From Pandoraea vervacti (lineage in GTDB: Bacteria; Pseudomonadota; Gammaproteobacteria; Burkholderiales; Burkholderiaceae), in assembly GCF_000934605.2 (NCBI RefSeq), contig NZ_CP010897.2:310001-374000 (forward strand): a stretch of 64,000 bases of DNA, in the 5' to 3' direction. The translations under genes and the position numbers were made by a program. This document shows positions 51,334-59,708 of the stretch, in pieces; position 1 is the stretch's first letter; each line of letters starts with the position of its first letter. Below the pieces are notes generated by a model, which was not told the DNA's origin, made no database searches, and was given only the letters and a program-made list of their open reading frames with translations.

Positions 51334-52665
51334 ATGAACATGATGAAAGCGCTCAATCTCGACATGACGGCGTTCTGGATGCCGTTCACCAACAACCGTC
51401 AGTTCAAGAGCTCGCCGCGCCTGTTGACCCGCGCCGAAGGCATGTACTACACGTCGTCGGACAATCGACAGATCCTCGACGGCACCGCAGGTCTGTGGTG
51501 CGTGAACGCCGGGCACTGCCGCACGGAAATCGTCGAGGCGATTCGTCAGCAAGCGGGGGAAATGGACTTCGCGCCGACGTTCCAGATGGGCCATCCGAAG
51601 GCGTTCGAGGCGGCGGCCAAGATCGCCGAGATTACGCCGCAAGGGCTCGACCGCATCTTCTTCACGAACTCGGGATCGGAGTCGGTCGACACCGCGCTGA
51701 AGATCGCGCTCGCCTATCATCGCGCCCGTGGTGAAGGCCAGCGCACGCGCCTGATCGGTCGCGAGCGCGGCTATCACGGCGTGGGCTTCGGCGGCATCTC
51801 CGTGGGCGGCATCTCGCCGAACCGCAAGGCGTATTCGGGCCAGTTGCTACCCGCCGTCGACCATCTGCCGCACACCCTCAATATCAAGGAAGCCGCCTTC
51901 ACCAAGGGACAACCTGCGTGGGGCGCACACCTGGCCGACGAACTGGAGCGTCTCGTCACGCTGCACGACGCCTCGACCATCGCCGCCGTGATCGTGGAAC
52001 CGCTTGCCGGGTCCACCGGCGTGCTGGTGCCGCCGCAAGGCTATCTGCAAAAGCTGCGCGAGATCTGCGACAAGCACGGCATCCTGCTGATTTTCGACGA
52101 AGTGATTACGGGGCTCGGTCGCCTGGGCAAGCCGTTCGCGGCGCAATATTTCAATGTGACGCCGGACATCATCACGATGGCCAAGGGCGTGAACAACGCC
52201 GCCGTGCCGATGGGCGCCGTGGCCGTGAAGACGAGCGTGCACGACACGATCGTCGACGCCGGGAACACGGGCGCGATCGAATTCTTCCACGGCTATACCT
52301 ACTCGGGCCATCCCCTGGCTGCCGCTGCGGCGTGCGCGGCGCTCGACCTTTACAAGAGCGAGGGGCTGTTCGAGCGCGCTGCCAAGCTCGCGCCGCATTT
52401 CGAGAAGACGATTCACGGGCTGCGCGACCTGCCGAACGTGCTCGACATTCGCAATCTGGGGATGGTCGGCGGCATCGAGCTGGCAACGCGAGACGGCAAG
52501 CCGGGCGCACGGGCGCACGAGATTTTCGTGAAGTGCTTCGAGAAGGGCGCACTCATCCGCTACACGGGCGATATCCTGGCGTTCTCGCCGCCGCTTATCA
52601 TCAGCGAAGCGCAGATCGACGAACTGTTCGGCATCGTGGCGCAAGCCATTCGCGAGACGGCATAA
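51334..52665 (+). CDS. Omega-amino acid (beta-alanine)-pyruvate aminotransferase
   Basis: 443 aa, class III PLP transaminase. Catalytic Lys in ITMAKGVNNAAVPMG; ANxS-type GGYTYSGHPLAAAAACA region; FFTNSGSESVDTALKIALAYHRARG binds phosphate; EPLAGSTGVLVPPQGYLQ and LIFDEVITGLGRLG precede the Lys. The pattern matches omega-amino acid:pyruvate transaminases that use beta-alanine, taurine-like or other omega-amino acids with pyruvate. Start at 51334 follows GGGGAGA. Controlled by the adjacent MocR regulator; the terminator follows 48 bases after the stop. Confidence 0.92.
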   Translation: MNMMKALNLDMTAFWMPFTNNRQFKSSPRLLTRAEGMYYTSSDNRQILDGTAGLWCVNAGHCRTEIVEAIRQQAGEMDFAPTFQMGHPKAFEAAAKIAEITPQGLDRIFFTNSGSESVDTALKIALAYHRARGEGQRTRLIGRERGYHGVGFGGISVGGISPNRKAYSGQLLPAVDHLPHTLNIKEAAFTKGQPAWGAHLADELERLVTLHDASTIAAVIVEPLAGSTGVLVPPQGYLQKLREICDKHGILLIFDEVITGLGRLGKPFAAQYFNVTPDIITMAKGVNNAAVPMGAVAVKTSVHDTIVDAGNTGAIEFFHGYTYSGHPLAAAAACAALDLYKSEGLFERAAKLAPHFEKTIHGLRDLPNVLDIRNLGMVGGIELATRDGKPGARAHEIFVKCFEKGALIRYTGDILAFSPPLIISEAQIDELFGIVAQAIRETA

Positions 52666-52713
52666 GCAATGGCATAAGCAACGGCATCGGCGCCATCGCG
52701 ATGACGTCATGCG

Positions 52714-52749
52714 AAAACGCCGTCCGGGAAATCCCCGGACGGCGTTTTT
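52714..52749. terminator. Bidirectional rho-independent terminator
   Basis: AAAACGCCGTCCGGG (52714-52728) and CCCGGACGGCGTTTT (52734-52748) form a perfect 15-bp stem with a 5-base loop. The U-run on each strand serves both the aminotransferase (+) and pxpA (-). Confidence 0.93.
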
Positions 52750-52788
52750 CGTTGGTGCGGCCTGTTTGCCCACGCGACCCGATGCGAG

Positions 52789-53532
52789 CTATCGCACCGG
52801 CGCGATCTCAATGCCCTCATTGAGCAGGAAGCTGCGAATGCGCCGCGCGAATTCGAGCGCGTGTTCGCCGTCGCCGTGCAGGCACACGGTTTGTGCCTGA
52901 ATCGGGACGAACGTGCCGTCGATGGCGCGAACACGCTGCTCCCTGACCATCATCAACGTTTGCGCCAGCGCCTCTTCTTCCCGTTCGATCAGCGCACCCG
53001 GCGTGCCGCGTTTGACGAGCGAGCCGTCGGGGTTGTATCCACGGTCGGCGAACACTTCCTCGACGGCCGTCATGCCGGCCGCGCGGGCCGCCTTCACCAT
53101 TTCGCCGCCCGCCAACCCGAAGATGGCGAGATCGGTGTCGAACGCGCGAATGGCTTCGACCAGCGTTTCAGCCAGCGCCGGGTCGCGCGCAGCCTGGTTA
53201 TATAGCGCACCGTGCGGCTTGACGTGGGAGAGCCAGCCGCCCTGCGCGCGCACCAGCGCGGCGAGGGCGCCGATCTGATACAGCATGCCCGCACGAATCT
53301 CGTCGAGCGGGAGTTGCATTTCGGTGCGCCCAAAATTCTCGCGATCGGGGAAGCTGGGATGCGCGCCAATGGCGACATCGTTCTCCAGTGCCCAGCGCAC
53401 CACCTGTTGCATCGTGCCTGCGTCGCCCGCGTGCCAGCCGCACGCCACATTCGCCGAGCTCACGAGCGCGAGCAGCGCTTCGTCGTAATCGCAACCTTCT
53501 CCGAGGTCGACATTCAGGTCAATCTTCGTCAT
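52789..53532 (-). CDS. pxpA: 5-oxoprolinase subunit PxpA (LamB/YcsF family)
   Basis: 247 aa. IDLNVDLGEGCDYDEALLALVSSANVACGWHAGD is the family start, then GAHPSFPDRENFGR and LSHVKPHGALYNQA. Acts with PxpBC to hydrolyse 5-oxoproline (pyroglutamate) to glutamate with ATP. Start at 53532 gives MTKIDLNVDL. Last gene of the set, before the bidirectional terminator. Confidence 0.95.
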   Translation of the reverse strand: MTKIDLNVDLGEGCDYDEALLALVSSANVACGWHAGDAGTMQQVVRWALENDVAIGAHPSFPDRENFGRTEMQLPLDEIRAGMLYQIGALAALVRAQGGWLSHVKPHGALYNQAARDPALAETLVEAIRAFDTDLAIFGLAGGEMVKAARAAGMTAVEEVFADRGYNPDGSLVKRGTPGALIEREEEALAQTLMMVREQRVRAIDGTFVPIQAQTVCLHGDGEHALEFARRIRSFLLNEGIEIAPVR

Positions 53533-53572
53533 GAATTCTCCTGCGGGGACCGCCGTATCTGCCGACGCCGGC

Positions 53573-54586
53573 TCACGCACGTTGGCGCGTGACGGCCGGG
53601 ATCTTCGGCGAGTGAAGAATGCCGCGGTCGTGCCAGGCGAGCGCGCGCTCGATCTGGTCAAGATAGCGCAGTTGCTCGCGCAGCGCTTCGCGGGCTTCGG
53701 CAGGGGTGCATTCCGAAAAGTAGAGCGTACTGCCGAGCCGCGCCTGTCCCAGACGCCACAAATCCGCACTGATCACCACGCCGATCTTCGGGTACCCGCC
53801 TGTCGTTTGCGCATCGGCCAGCAAGATGATGGGCTGCCCCGACGGCGGCACCTGAATCACGCCGGGCAGCACACCGTGCGAGAGCAGGTCGTGCAGGCGG
53901 TTCTTCTTGCGCGTGAGCGGTTCCGGACCCGAGAGGCGGTAGCCCATGCGGTTGCTGTTGGGCGTGACCTGCCAGGGATTTTCCCAGAAGCTCTTGTGCG
54001 TCGCGGCGGTGAAATCGTCGTACTCTGGGCCGGGCAGCACGCGCACGCGATGCGCCAGCGGGTCGGACAACCAGAGCGGCGGACGAACGCCCAGCGCTTC
54101 GGCGTTGCGCGCGGCGGCGCTCGGATGCCCGATGGCGACGCGGTCAGCGTCGCGCAGTGCGCGTCCCTCGAAGCCGCCGAACGCGGCGCTCAGGTCCGTG
54201 CTGCGGGAGCCGAGCGTCTCGGGCACATCGATGCCGCCTGCCACGGCAAGGTAGGTGCGCATGCCGAAGCGCGAGGGGCGCAGCGTCAAGGTCTGGCCGC
54301 GTGCGACGGGAAACCGCCACCACGACCACACGGGCGTGCCGTCCAGATCCGCATGACAGTCTGCGCCGGTCAGCGCGACGAGCGTGGCGGACGTGAAGCG
54401 CATCACGCACGTGCCCATCGTGATTTCGAGGGCGGCGGCGTTCAGGTCGTTGCCGACGAGACGGTTGGCGACGGCACAGGCGAGCGGATCGAGGGCGCCG
54501 CCACTGGCAACGCCGAATTCGCGCTGACGGGGTCGGCCCAGATCCTGCACGGTGGTAAGCAGGCCGGCACGCTGGATATCGATCAC
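53573..54586 (-). CDS. pxpC: 5-oxoprolinase subunit PxpC (KipA/AHS2)
   Basis: 337 aa. GTG start at 54586 overlaps the pxpB stop (GTGA). Residues IDIQRAGLLTTVQDLGRPRQREFGVASGGALDP are the biotin-dependent carboxylase-like start. RVLPGPEYDDF and NSNRMGYRLSGPEPL are diagnostic of the family, and QVPPSGQPIILLADAQTTGGYPKIG follows. Works with PxpB and PxpA. 40-base gap to pxpA. Confidence 0.95.
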   Translation of the reverse strand: MIDIQRAGLLTTVQDLGRPRQREFGVASGGALDPLACAVANRLVGNDLNAAALEITMGTCVMRFTSATLVALTGADCHADLDGTPVWSWWRFPVARGQTLTLRPSRFGMRTYLAVAGGIDVPETLGSRSTDLSAAFGGFEGRALRDADRVAIGHPSAAARNAEALGVRPPLWLSDPLAHRVRVLPGPEYDDFTAATHKSFWENPWQVTPNSNRMGYRLSGPEPLTRKKNRLHDLLSHGVLPGVIQVPPSGQPIILLADAQTTGGYPKIGVVISADLWRLGQARLGSTLYFSECTPAEAREALREQLRYLDQIERALAWHDRGILHSPKIPAVTRQRA

Positions 54587-55245
54587 AGGTCGAGACTCGC
54601 GATGGTGAAGCGCACGCGGTCGCCCGGCGCCAGGAGGGCGGGCGGGTTCGCGGCGGGGTCGAACAGGGCGCTCGTGGCGTGGCCGATGATCTGCCAGCCG
54701 CCGGGCGAATTGAGTGGGTAGATGCCCGTCTGATTGCCGCCGATGCCGACGGACCCGGCGGGCACCGATAGCCGTGGTTCGGCGCGGCGCGGCGCGGCAA
54801 TCGAATCGTCGAGGCCGCCCAGATAGGCGAAGCCCGGCTGGAACCCCAGGAAGTAGACGATGTATTCCGGCGCGGTGTGGCGCTGCACGACCGTCTTCGG
54901 TTGCAGATGCGCGTGTTTGGCGACGTCCGCGAGGTCGGGGCCGTGCTTGCCGCCGTAATGCACCGGGATCTCGATGTCGCGTCCGATTTCGCCTGCCGCA
55001 GGCTGGGTTTGCCACGCGTCGCGCAGGCGCGCGCCCAGCACCTCGATATCGGTGGCAAGCGGGTCGAAGAGCAGCGTGAGGTTGTTCATGCCGGGCACGA
55101 CCTCGCGCACGTCGGGCCAGTCACGGGCGAGCGCCGCGACGTGCCAGACGCGACGTTGTGTGGCAAGCGTGGCCGACGTGGAACTGGTGCCCGCTTCGCA
55201 CACGAGCGCACTGTCGCCGAGCGGCAGAATCTTGAGCGTTGTCAT
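54583..55245 (-). CDS. pxpB: 5-oxoprolinase subunit PxpB (KipI/AHS1)
   Basis: 220 aa. ILPLGDSALVCEAG at the start, VPGMNNLTLLFDPL, then EIPVHYGGKHGPDLADVAKHAHLQP and YFLGFQPGFAYLGGLDDSIAAPRRAEPRL, and NSPGGWQIIGHATSALFDPA near the end. In Bacillus the homologue KipI also inhibits a kinase. Only three bases downstream of the 5-formyl-THF cyclo-ligase, so they share an operon. Confidence 0.95.
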   Translation of the reverse strand: MTTLKILPLGDSALVCEAGTSSTSATLATQRRVWHVAALARDWPDVREVVPGMNNLTLLFDPLATDIEVLGARLRDAWQTQPAAGEIGRDIEIPVHYGGKHGPDLADVAKHAHLQPKTVVQRHTAPEYIVYFLGFQPGFAYLGGLDDSIAAPRRAEPRLSVPAGSVGIGGNQTGIYPLNSPGGWQIIGHATSALFDPAANPPALLAPGDRVRFTIASLDL

Positions 55246-55248
55246 GGA

Positions 55249-55920
55249 TTAGCGTGGATTGCGGCAGGCGCCTGCCGGTTGGCGCGCGAAGGTGGCAGAC
55301 TCCGTCACGATGGCGTCGAGCGCCAGATCATGGGCTTCGGCGCTGAGGTGTTCGACTTCGAGGACATCGTACGCGATGCCGAGGGTTTGCGGTGCGGGCG
55401 CCATGGAATGGAGCGTGCGGTCGTAAAAGCCGCCACCGTAGCCAAGCCGCAGGCCTTCGCGCGTGAAGCCCACACACGGCACCAGCAGCAGGTCGGGCAC
55501 CAGCACTTCGGTCGCGCGCGGCACGGGAATGCGATAACGGCCTTCCATCATGGGGGTGTCCGGCGTCCAGCGGTGAAAGACGAGCGGTGTGGCTGGCGCG
55601 GTGACGACGGGCAGGGCGGCCAACCGAGCCGCCGTCATCCCACCGGCCGGGGCCTGTGCGAGCCAGTCGGCGACGACGGCGCGAGCGTCGAATTCCCCCT
55701 GGATCGGCCAGTAGAAGCCGACGCAGCGCGGCGCGCGGCGAGCCAGTTCGTCGGCGAGCCGCAGGGCGAGCGCGGCGTCGCGCGCGGCGCGCCCTTCGAG
55801 GGTGCTGCGAGCTTCGAGCAACGCCTTGCGCAGCCGGGCTTTCGCGGGCGTTGCCTCCGCCTCATTTCCCGACGTCTGGGCCGCCGATTGGGCGGGGTCC
55901 CGTGCTATGCTTGAATTCAC
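55249..55920 (-). CDS. 5-formyltetrahydrofolate cyclo-ligase
   Basis: 223 aa. Converts 5-formyl-THF to 5,10-methenyl-THF using ATP. Visible: KARLRKALLEAR near residue 27 (substrate-binding Lys/Arg), RCVGFYWPIQGEFDAR, and the signature LLLVPCVGFTREGLRLGYGGGFYDRTL with the glycine-rich ATP loop. The first 25 residues are a variable leader. Its start is 22 bases from the divergent lytic transglycosylase start, so their promoters must overlap each other's coding ends. First gene of the pxpBCA operon; the functional link is not obvious. Confidence 0.9.
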   Translation of the reverse strand: MNSSIARDPAQSAAQTSGNEAEATPAKARLRKALLEARSTLEGRAARDAALALRLADELARRAPRCVGFYWPIQGEFDARAVVADWLAQAPAGGMTAARLAALPVVTAPATPLVFHRWTPDTPMMEGRYRIPVPRATEVLVPDLLLVPCVGFTREGLRLGYGGGFYDRTLHSMAPAPQTLGIAYDVLEVEHLSAEAHDLALDAIVTESATFARQPAGACRNPR

Positions 55921-55942
55921 TTTTTACCCGACGCTCCCGAAG

Positions 55943-57949
55943 ATGTCCGAACGTTTGACCCGAGTATATCGCGCCGCCGCGCTTGCCCTGACTGCCGTGA
56001 CGCTGGTGGCATGCAGCACGACCGAGGCGACTGGCCGTCCCAAGGCGCAGGCGGCGGCAAGCCGCTCGGCAACGTCTGCCGATGCGCTTTCGCAGCGCTC
56101 GCCGGATGACATCTTCGTCCAGTTGCGTGACGCTGCGCGCAGCAACGACACGCCGCGTGTCGCCGCGCTCGCCGCCATGCTCTCCGACTACGACGTGCCG
56201 TCGTACGTCCAGTACTTCCAGATCAAGTCGCGCATGTTCGATCGCTCCGGCAAGGCGCTGATCGATACGCCGGACGATGAAATTCGCGCCTTCCTGCGCA
56301 CGTACGACGGTCAGGCCATCGCCGATCGCATGCGCAACGACTGGCTGCTCTCGCTGGGCAAGCGGCACGACTGGCAAACGTTCGACGCGCAGTATCCGAA
56401 GTTCGTGCTCGACGACGATACCCAGGTCAAGTGCTATGCGCTGATGTCGCGCGCCTCGCGTGGCGAGAACGTCACGCAGGCGGCCACCGATTTGCTGACC
56501 ACGCCCAAGTACTACGGCGACGGTTGCGTCGACATGATCAATACGCTGGCCGCGAGCGGTCAGTTGCCGCGCAAGGAAGTCTGGCATCAGATTCGCCTGG
56601 CCTATGAGGAGAACTACACCTCGCTGGGCAAGCAGATTGCCGATGCGCTGGGCGCCGCGCGTCCGGACGACAGCCTGCTCGATATGGCGGCCACGCGCCC
56701 GGCACAGATTCTCGCGCGCGGGGTGGATGGTTCGGAGGCGTCGCGTCAGCTGGCGCTGCTCGCCACCGTTCGCATGGCCCGCTCGGACGCCATGCTGGCC
56801 GCCAGCAATTTCGGCAGCATCGCGGGCAGTCTCTCGCAGGACGAGCGCGCCATCGGTTGGGGCGCAATCGGCATGCGTGGCGCGCTGTCTCAGAACCCGA
56901 TGGCGATCAACTGGTATCGCCAGGCAGGCAACGCCAAGCTCTCGAACACGGCGCAGGAGTGGAAGATCCGTGCAGCGCTGCGCGCAGGCGACTGGAATCT
57001 CGTGCGCACCGGTATCGAAGCAATGCCCGCCGCATTGCGCGACGACGGCGTGTGGACTTACTGGTACGGCCGTGCGCTGCGCGAAGCGGGACAGGCGGAT
57101 GCCGCCCGTGCCCAGTTCCAGAAAATTGCCTCGCAACCGAATTTCTACGGGCAACTCGCGAACGAAGAACTCGGTAACAAGACGGCACTGCCGCCGCGCA
57201 CCACCGTCACGCAGGCCGAGATCGACGCCAACCGTTCCAACCCCGGTTTCCTGCGCGCGGCGAAGTTCTACGACCTGGGCCTGCGTTTCGAAGGCAACCG
57301 CGAGTGGAACTGGGAATTGCGCAACATGACGGACCGTCAGCTGATCGCCGCCGCGCAGTACGCCAACGGCATCGAACTGTTCGACCGCGCCGTGAACACG
57401 GCCGATCGCACGAAGGTGGAGCATGACTTCACGCTGCGCTATCTGATGCCGTTTCGCGACAAGGTCGACCGCTTCTCCAAGAGCGTCGATCTGGACGAAG
57501 CGTGGGCGTACGGGCTGATTCGCCAGGAGTCGCGTTTCATCATCAATGCTCGCTCGTCGGCCGGCGCCGGCGGTCTGATGCAGGTCATGCCGGCGACGGC
57601 CAAGATGGTCGCCAAGCAGATCGGCATGGACTACAGCCCGGGCATGATGCACGACATCGACACCAACATCCGTCTGGGCACGAGCTATCTGTCGGGTATT
57701 TACAATCAGTTCGACGGATCGGCCGTGCTGGCGTCTGCCGGGTACAACGCAGGTCCGGGGCGTCCGCGTACGTGGCGCTCCACGCTCGACCGTCCGGTCG
57801 AGGGCGCGATTTTCGCCGAGACGATTCCGTTCAACGAGACGCGTCAGTATGTCGAGAACGTGTTGTCGAACACGACGTATTACTCGGCCATCATTACGGG
57901 CCGTCCGCAATCGCTCAAGGAGCGGCTCGGCGTAATCCTGCCCCAGTGA
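55943..57949 (+). CDS. slt: Soluble lytic murein transglycosylase (lipoprotein form)
   Basis: 668 aa. MSERLTRVYRAAALALTAVTLVACSTTEA includes a lipobox (LVAC), so it is probably lipid-anchored rather than soluble. A long superhelical U-domain (residues about 60-480) is followed by an SLT catalytic domain: WAYGLIRQESRFIINARSSAGAGGLMQVMPATA carries the catalytic Glu in RQES. LASAGYNAGPGRPRTW is the second family motif. Cleaves peptidoglycan to 1,6-anhydromuropeptides, the substrate that AmpG in this window imports. Confidence 0.93.
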   Translation: MSERLTRVYRAAALALTAVTLVACSTTEATGRPKAQAAASRSATSADALSQRSPDDIFVQLRDAARSNDTPRVAALAAMLSDYDVPSYVQYFQIKSRMFDRSGKALIDTPDDEIRAFLRTYDGQAIADRMRNDWLLSLGKRHDWQTFDAQYPKFVLDDDTQVKCYALMSRASRGENVTQAATDLLTTPKYYGDGCVDMINTLAASGQLPRKEVWHQIRLAYEENYTSLGKQIADALGAARPDDSLLDMAATRPAQILARGVDGSEASRQLALLATVRMARSDAMLAASNFGSIAGSLSQDERAIGWGAIGMRGALSQNPMAINWYRQAGNAKLSNTAQEWKIRAALRAGDWNLVRTGIEAMPAALRDDGVWTYWYGRALREAGQADAARAQFQKIASQPNFYGQLANEELGNKTALPPRTTVTQAEIDANRSNPGFLRAAKFYDLGLRFEGNREWNWELRNMTDRQLIAAAQYANGIELFDRAVNTADRTKVEHDFTLRYLMPFRDKVDRFSKSVDLDEAWAYGLIRQESRFIINARSSAGAGGLMQVMPATAKMVAKQIGMDYSPGMMHDIDTNIRLGTSYLSGIYNQFDGSAVLASAGYNAGPGRPRTWRSTLDRPVEGAIFAETIPFNETRQYVENVLSNTTYYSAIITGRPQSLKERLGVILPQ

Positions 57950-58000
57950 CGGGGGCAGCGGTCGGGGCCGCGAATCCACAGTCAAACGCGGAGGTGACGC

Positions 58001-58951
58001 ATGCGCTATAACGTTTGTGTCGTCGGCGGCACCGGCTTCATCGGTAGCCATCTGGTAGCGAGGCTGGTGACGATGGGACATGTCGTGCGGTTACCGACAC
58101 GGCGTGTCGAAGCGGCCAAGGCGCTCGCCGTACTGCCCGGCGTGGAACTCGTCGAATGCGACGTGCACGATCCACGCGCGCTGGAGCGGGTGATCGCCGG
58201 CAGCGACGCCGTCATCAATCTCGTCGGCATTCTGCATGGCGACCGCGGCACGCCCTACGGTCGCGCCTTTGCGCGTGCGCACGTCGAGCTGCCGCGCAAA
58301 ATTGCTCAGGCCTGCTCGGATCTCGGTATCGCGCGAGTGCTTCATATGAGCGCGCTCGGCGCCGATTCGAACGGTCCGAGCATGTATCAGCGCTCGAAAG
58401 GCGATGGCGAAGTGGCGATTCGGGAGACGGGCATTGCCGCTACGATCTTCCGCCCGTCCGTCGTATTCGGCCCTGGCGACAACTTCCTGAACACGTTTGC
58501 GAAGCTGCAGCGCCGTTTGCCCATCGTGCCGCTGGCGAGCGCCAAGGCGCGGTTTCAGCCGGTGTACGTCATGGATGTCGCGCAGGCGTTCGCTCAGTCG
58601 CTCGACAACGATGCGACCGTCGGCAAGACCTACGAGCTTGGCGGGCCGGACGTCTATACGCTGGAGGAACTGGTGCGCTTCGCCGGCGCCGCCTGCGGTT
58701 GCGAGCGACCGATTCTGCCGCTACCGGACAGCACGGCACGACTTCAGGCCATGATCTTCGAGAAGCTGCCCGGCGAGCCGATCATCACGCGCGACAACCT
58801 CGACTCGATGAGCGTCGATAACGTCATGACCGGCCCGCTGGCGCCGGAACTGGGTCTCACGCCGAACGGCCTGGAGATCGCCGTCGACTATCTCAACGGC
58901 GGCAATTGGGAAAAGCGGATGGCGGACTATCGGCGTTTCGCCGGTCGCTGA
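58001..58951 (+). CDS. NDUFA9-like NAD(P)-binding epimerase-family protein
   Basis: 316 aa. Rossmann fold with VVGGTGFIGSHLV (residues about 6-18), VVRLPTRRVEAAKALAVLPGVELVECDVHDPR, and MSALGADSNGPSMYQRSKGDGEVAIRETGIAATIFRPSVVFGPGDNFLN, in which Tyr-xx-Ser-Lys replaces the YxxxK catalytic pair. Bacterial members resemble the NDUFA9 subunit of mitochondrial complex I, and are of unclear role in bacteria. Preceded by slt and followed by a GST. Probably a quinone or lipid-linked metabolic dehydrogenase-like protein (inference). Confidence 0.87.
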   Translation: MRYNVCVVGGTGFIGSHLVARLVTMGHVVRLPTRRVEAAKALAVLPGVELVECDVHDPRALERVIAGSDAVINLVGILHGDRGTPYGRAFARAHVELPRKIAQACSDLGIARVLHMSALGADSNGPSMYQRSKGDGEVAIRETGIAATIFRPSVVFGPGDNFLNTFAKLQRRLPIVPLASAKARFQPVYVMDVAQAFAQSLDNDATVGKTYELGGPDVYTLEELVRFAGAACGCERPILPLPDSTARLQAMIFEKLPGEPIITRDNLDSMSVDNVMTGPLAPELGLTPNGLEIAVDYLNGGNWEKRMADYRRFAGR

Positions 58952-59063
58952 TTGCGCGATCCCCGCCACCATCGTCACCATCGCCGTCGCCATGTGCAGT
59001 CCCTGTCGATAAATCAATGGAAACGCGCGACACCCCGGTGCAGCGCGAGCAAGGAAAGTCCTC

Positions 59064-59708
59064 ATGCAACTCATCATCGCCAACAAAAAATACTCCTCCT
59101 GGTCGATGCGCCCGTGGGTGCTGCTCAAGCATTTCGGCATCGCCTTCGAAGAAAAGAACGTGTGGCTCGCGCAGCAGGACTCGCGCGAGCAGATCTTGCG
59201 GTATTCGCCCACCGGCAAGGTTCCCTGCCTGATCGACAACGGCATCACCGTGTGGGACTCGCTCGCCATCTGCGAGTATCTGGCCGATGCCTATGCGCAC
59301 CTTCCCCTTTGGCCGAAATCGCTCGGCAAGCGTGCCCATGCCCGCAGCGTCTGCGCCGAGATGCATAGCGGCTTCACGGCGTTGCGCACGAACATGTGGA
59401 TGAACGTGGCCGCGCACTGGCCGGGCGCGAGCGCCACGCCGGAAGTGCTCGCGGACGTGCGGCGCATCGAGGCGATCTGGGAGGATTGCCTCGCGCGCTA
59501 CGAAGGCCCGTTCCTGTTTGGGGATTTCTCGATTGCCGACGCATTCTATGCGCCGGTCGTGATGCGATTCGCGACGTTCGAGCCGACGCTGTCCGCTCAC
59601 GCGCAGGCCTATGCCGATCGCATTCGCGAAGTGCCGGCGGTGCAGGCATGGGTGGCTGGTGGGCGCGCCGAGACGCAAAGCATCCCCTTCTACGACGTGC
59701 GTCCATGA
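59064..59708 (+). CDS. Glutathione S-transferase family protein
   Basis: 214 aa. Thioredoxin-like N-terminal domain: MQLIIANKKYSSWSMRPWVLLKHFG with Ser of YSSWS as the likely catalytic residue, GKVPCLIDNG (cis-Pro) and VWDSLAICEYLADAY for GSH binding. The C-terminal helical domain is from about residue 85 (RSVCAEMHSGFTALRTNMWMN). Zeta- or YfcF-like. Its stop overlaps the cca start by four bases (ATGA). Confidence 0.9.
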   Translation: MQLIIANKKYSSWSMRPWVLLKHFGIAFEEKNVWLAQQDSREQILRYSPTGKVPCLIDNGITVWDSLAICEYLADAYAHLPLWPKSLGKRAHARSVCAEMHSGFTALRTNMWMNVAAHWPGASATPEVLADVRRIEAIWEDCLARYEGPFLFGDFSIADAFYAPVVMRFATFEPTLSAHAQAYADRIREVPAVQAWVAGGRAETQSIPFYDVRP

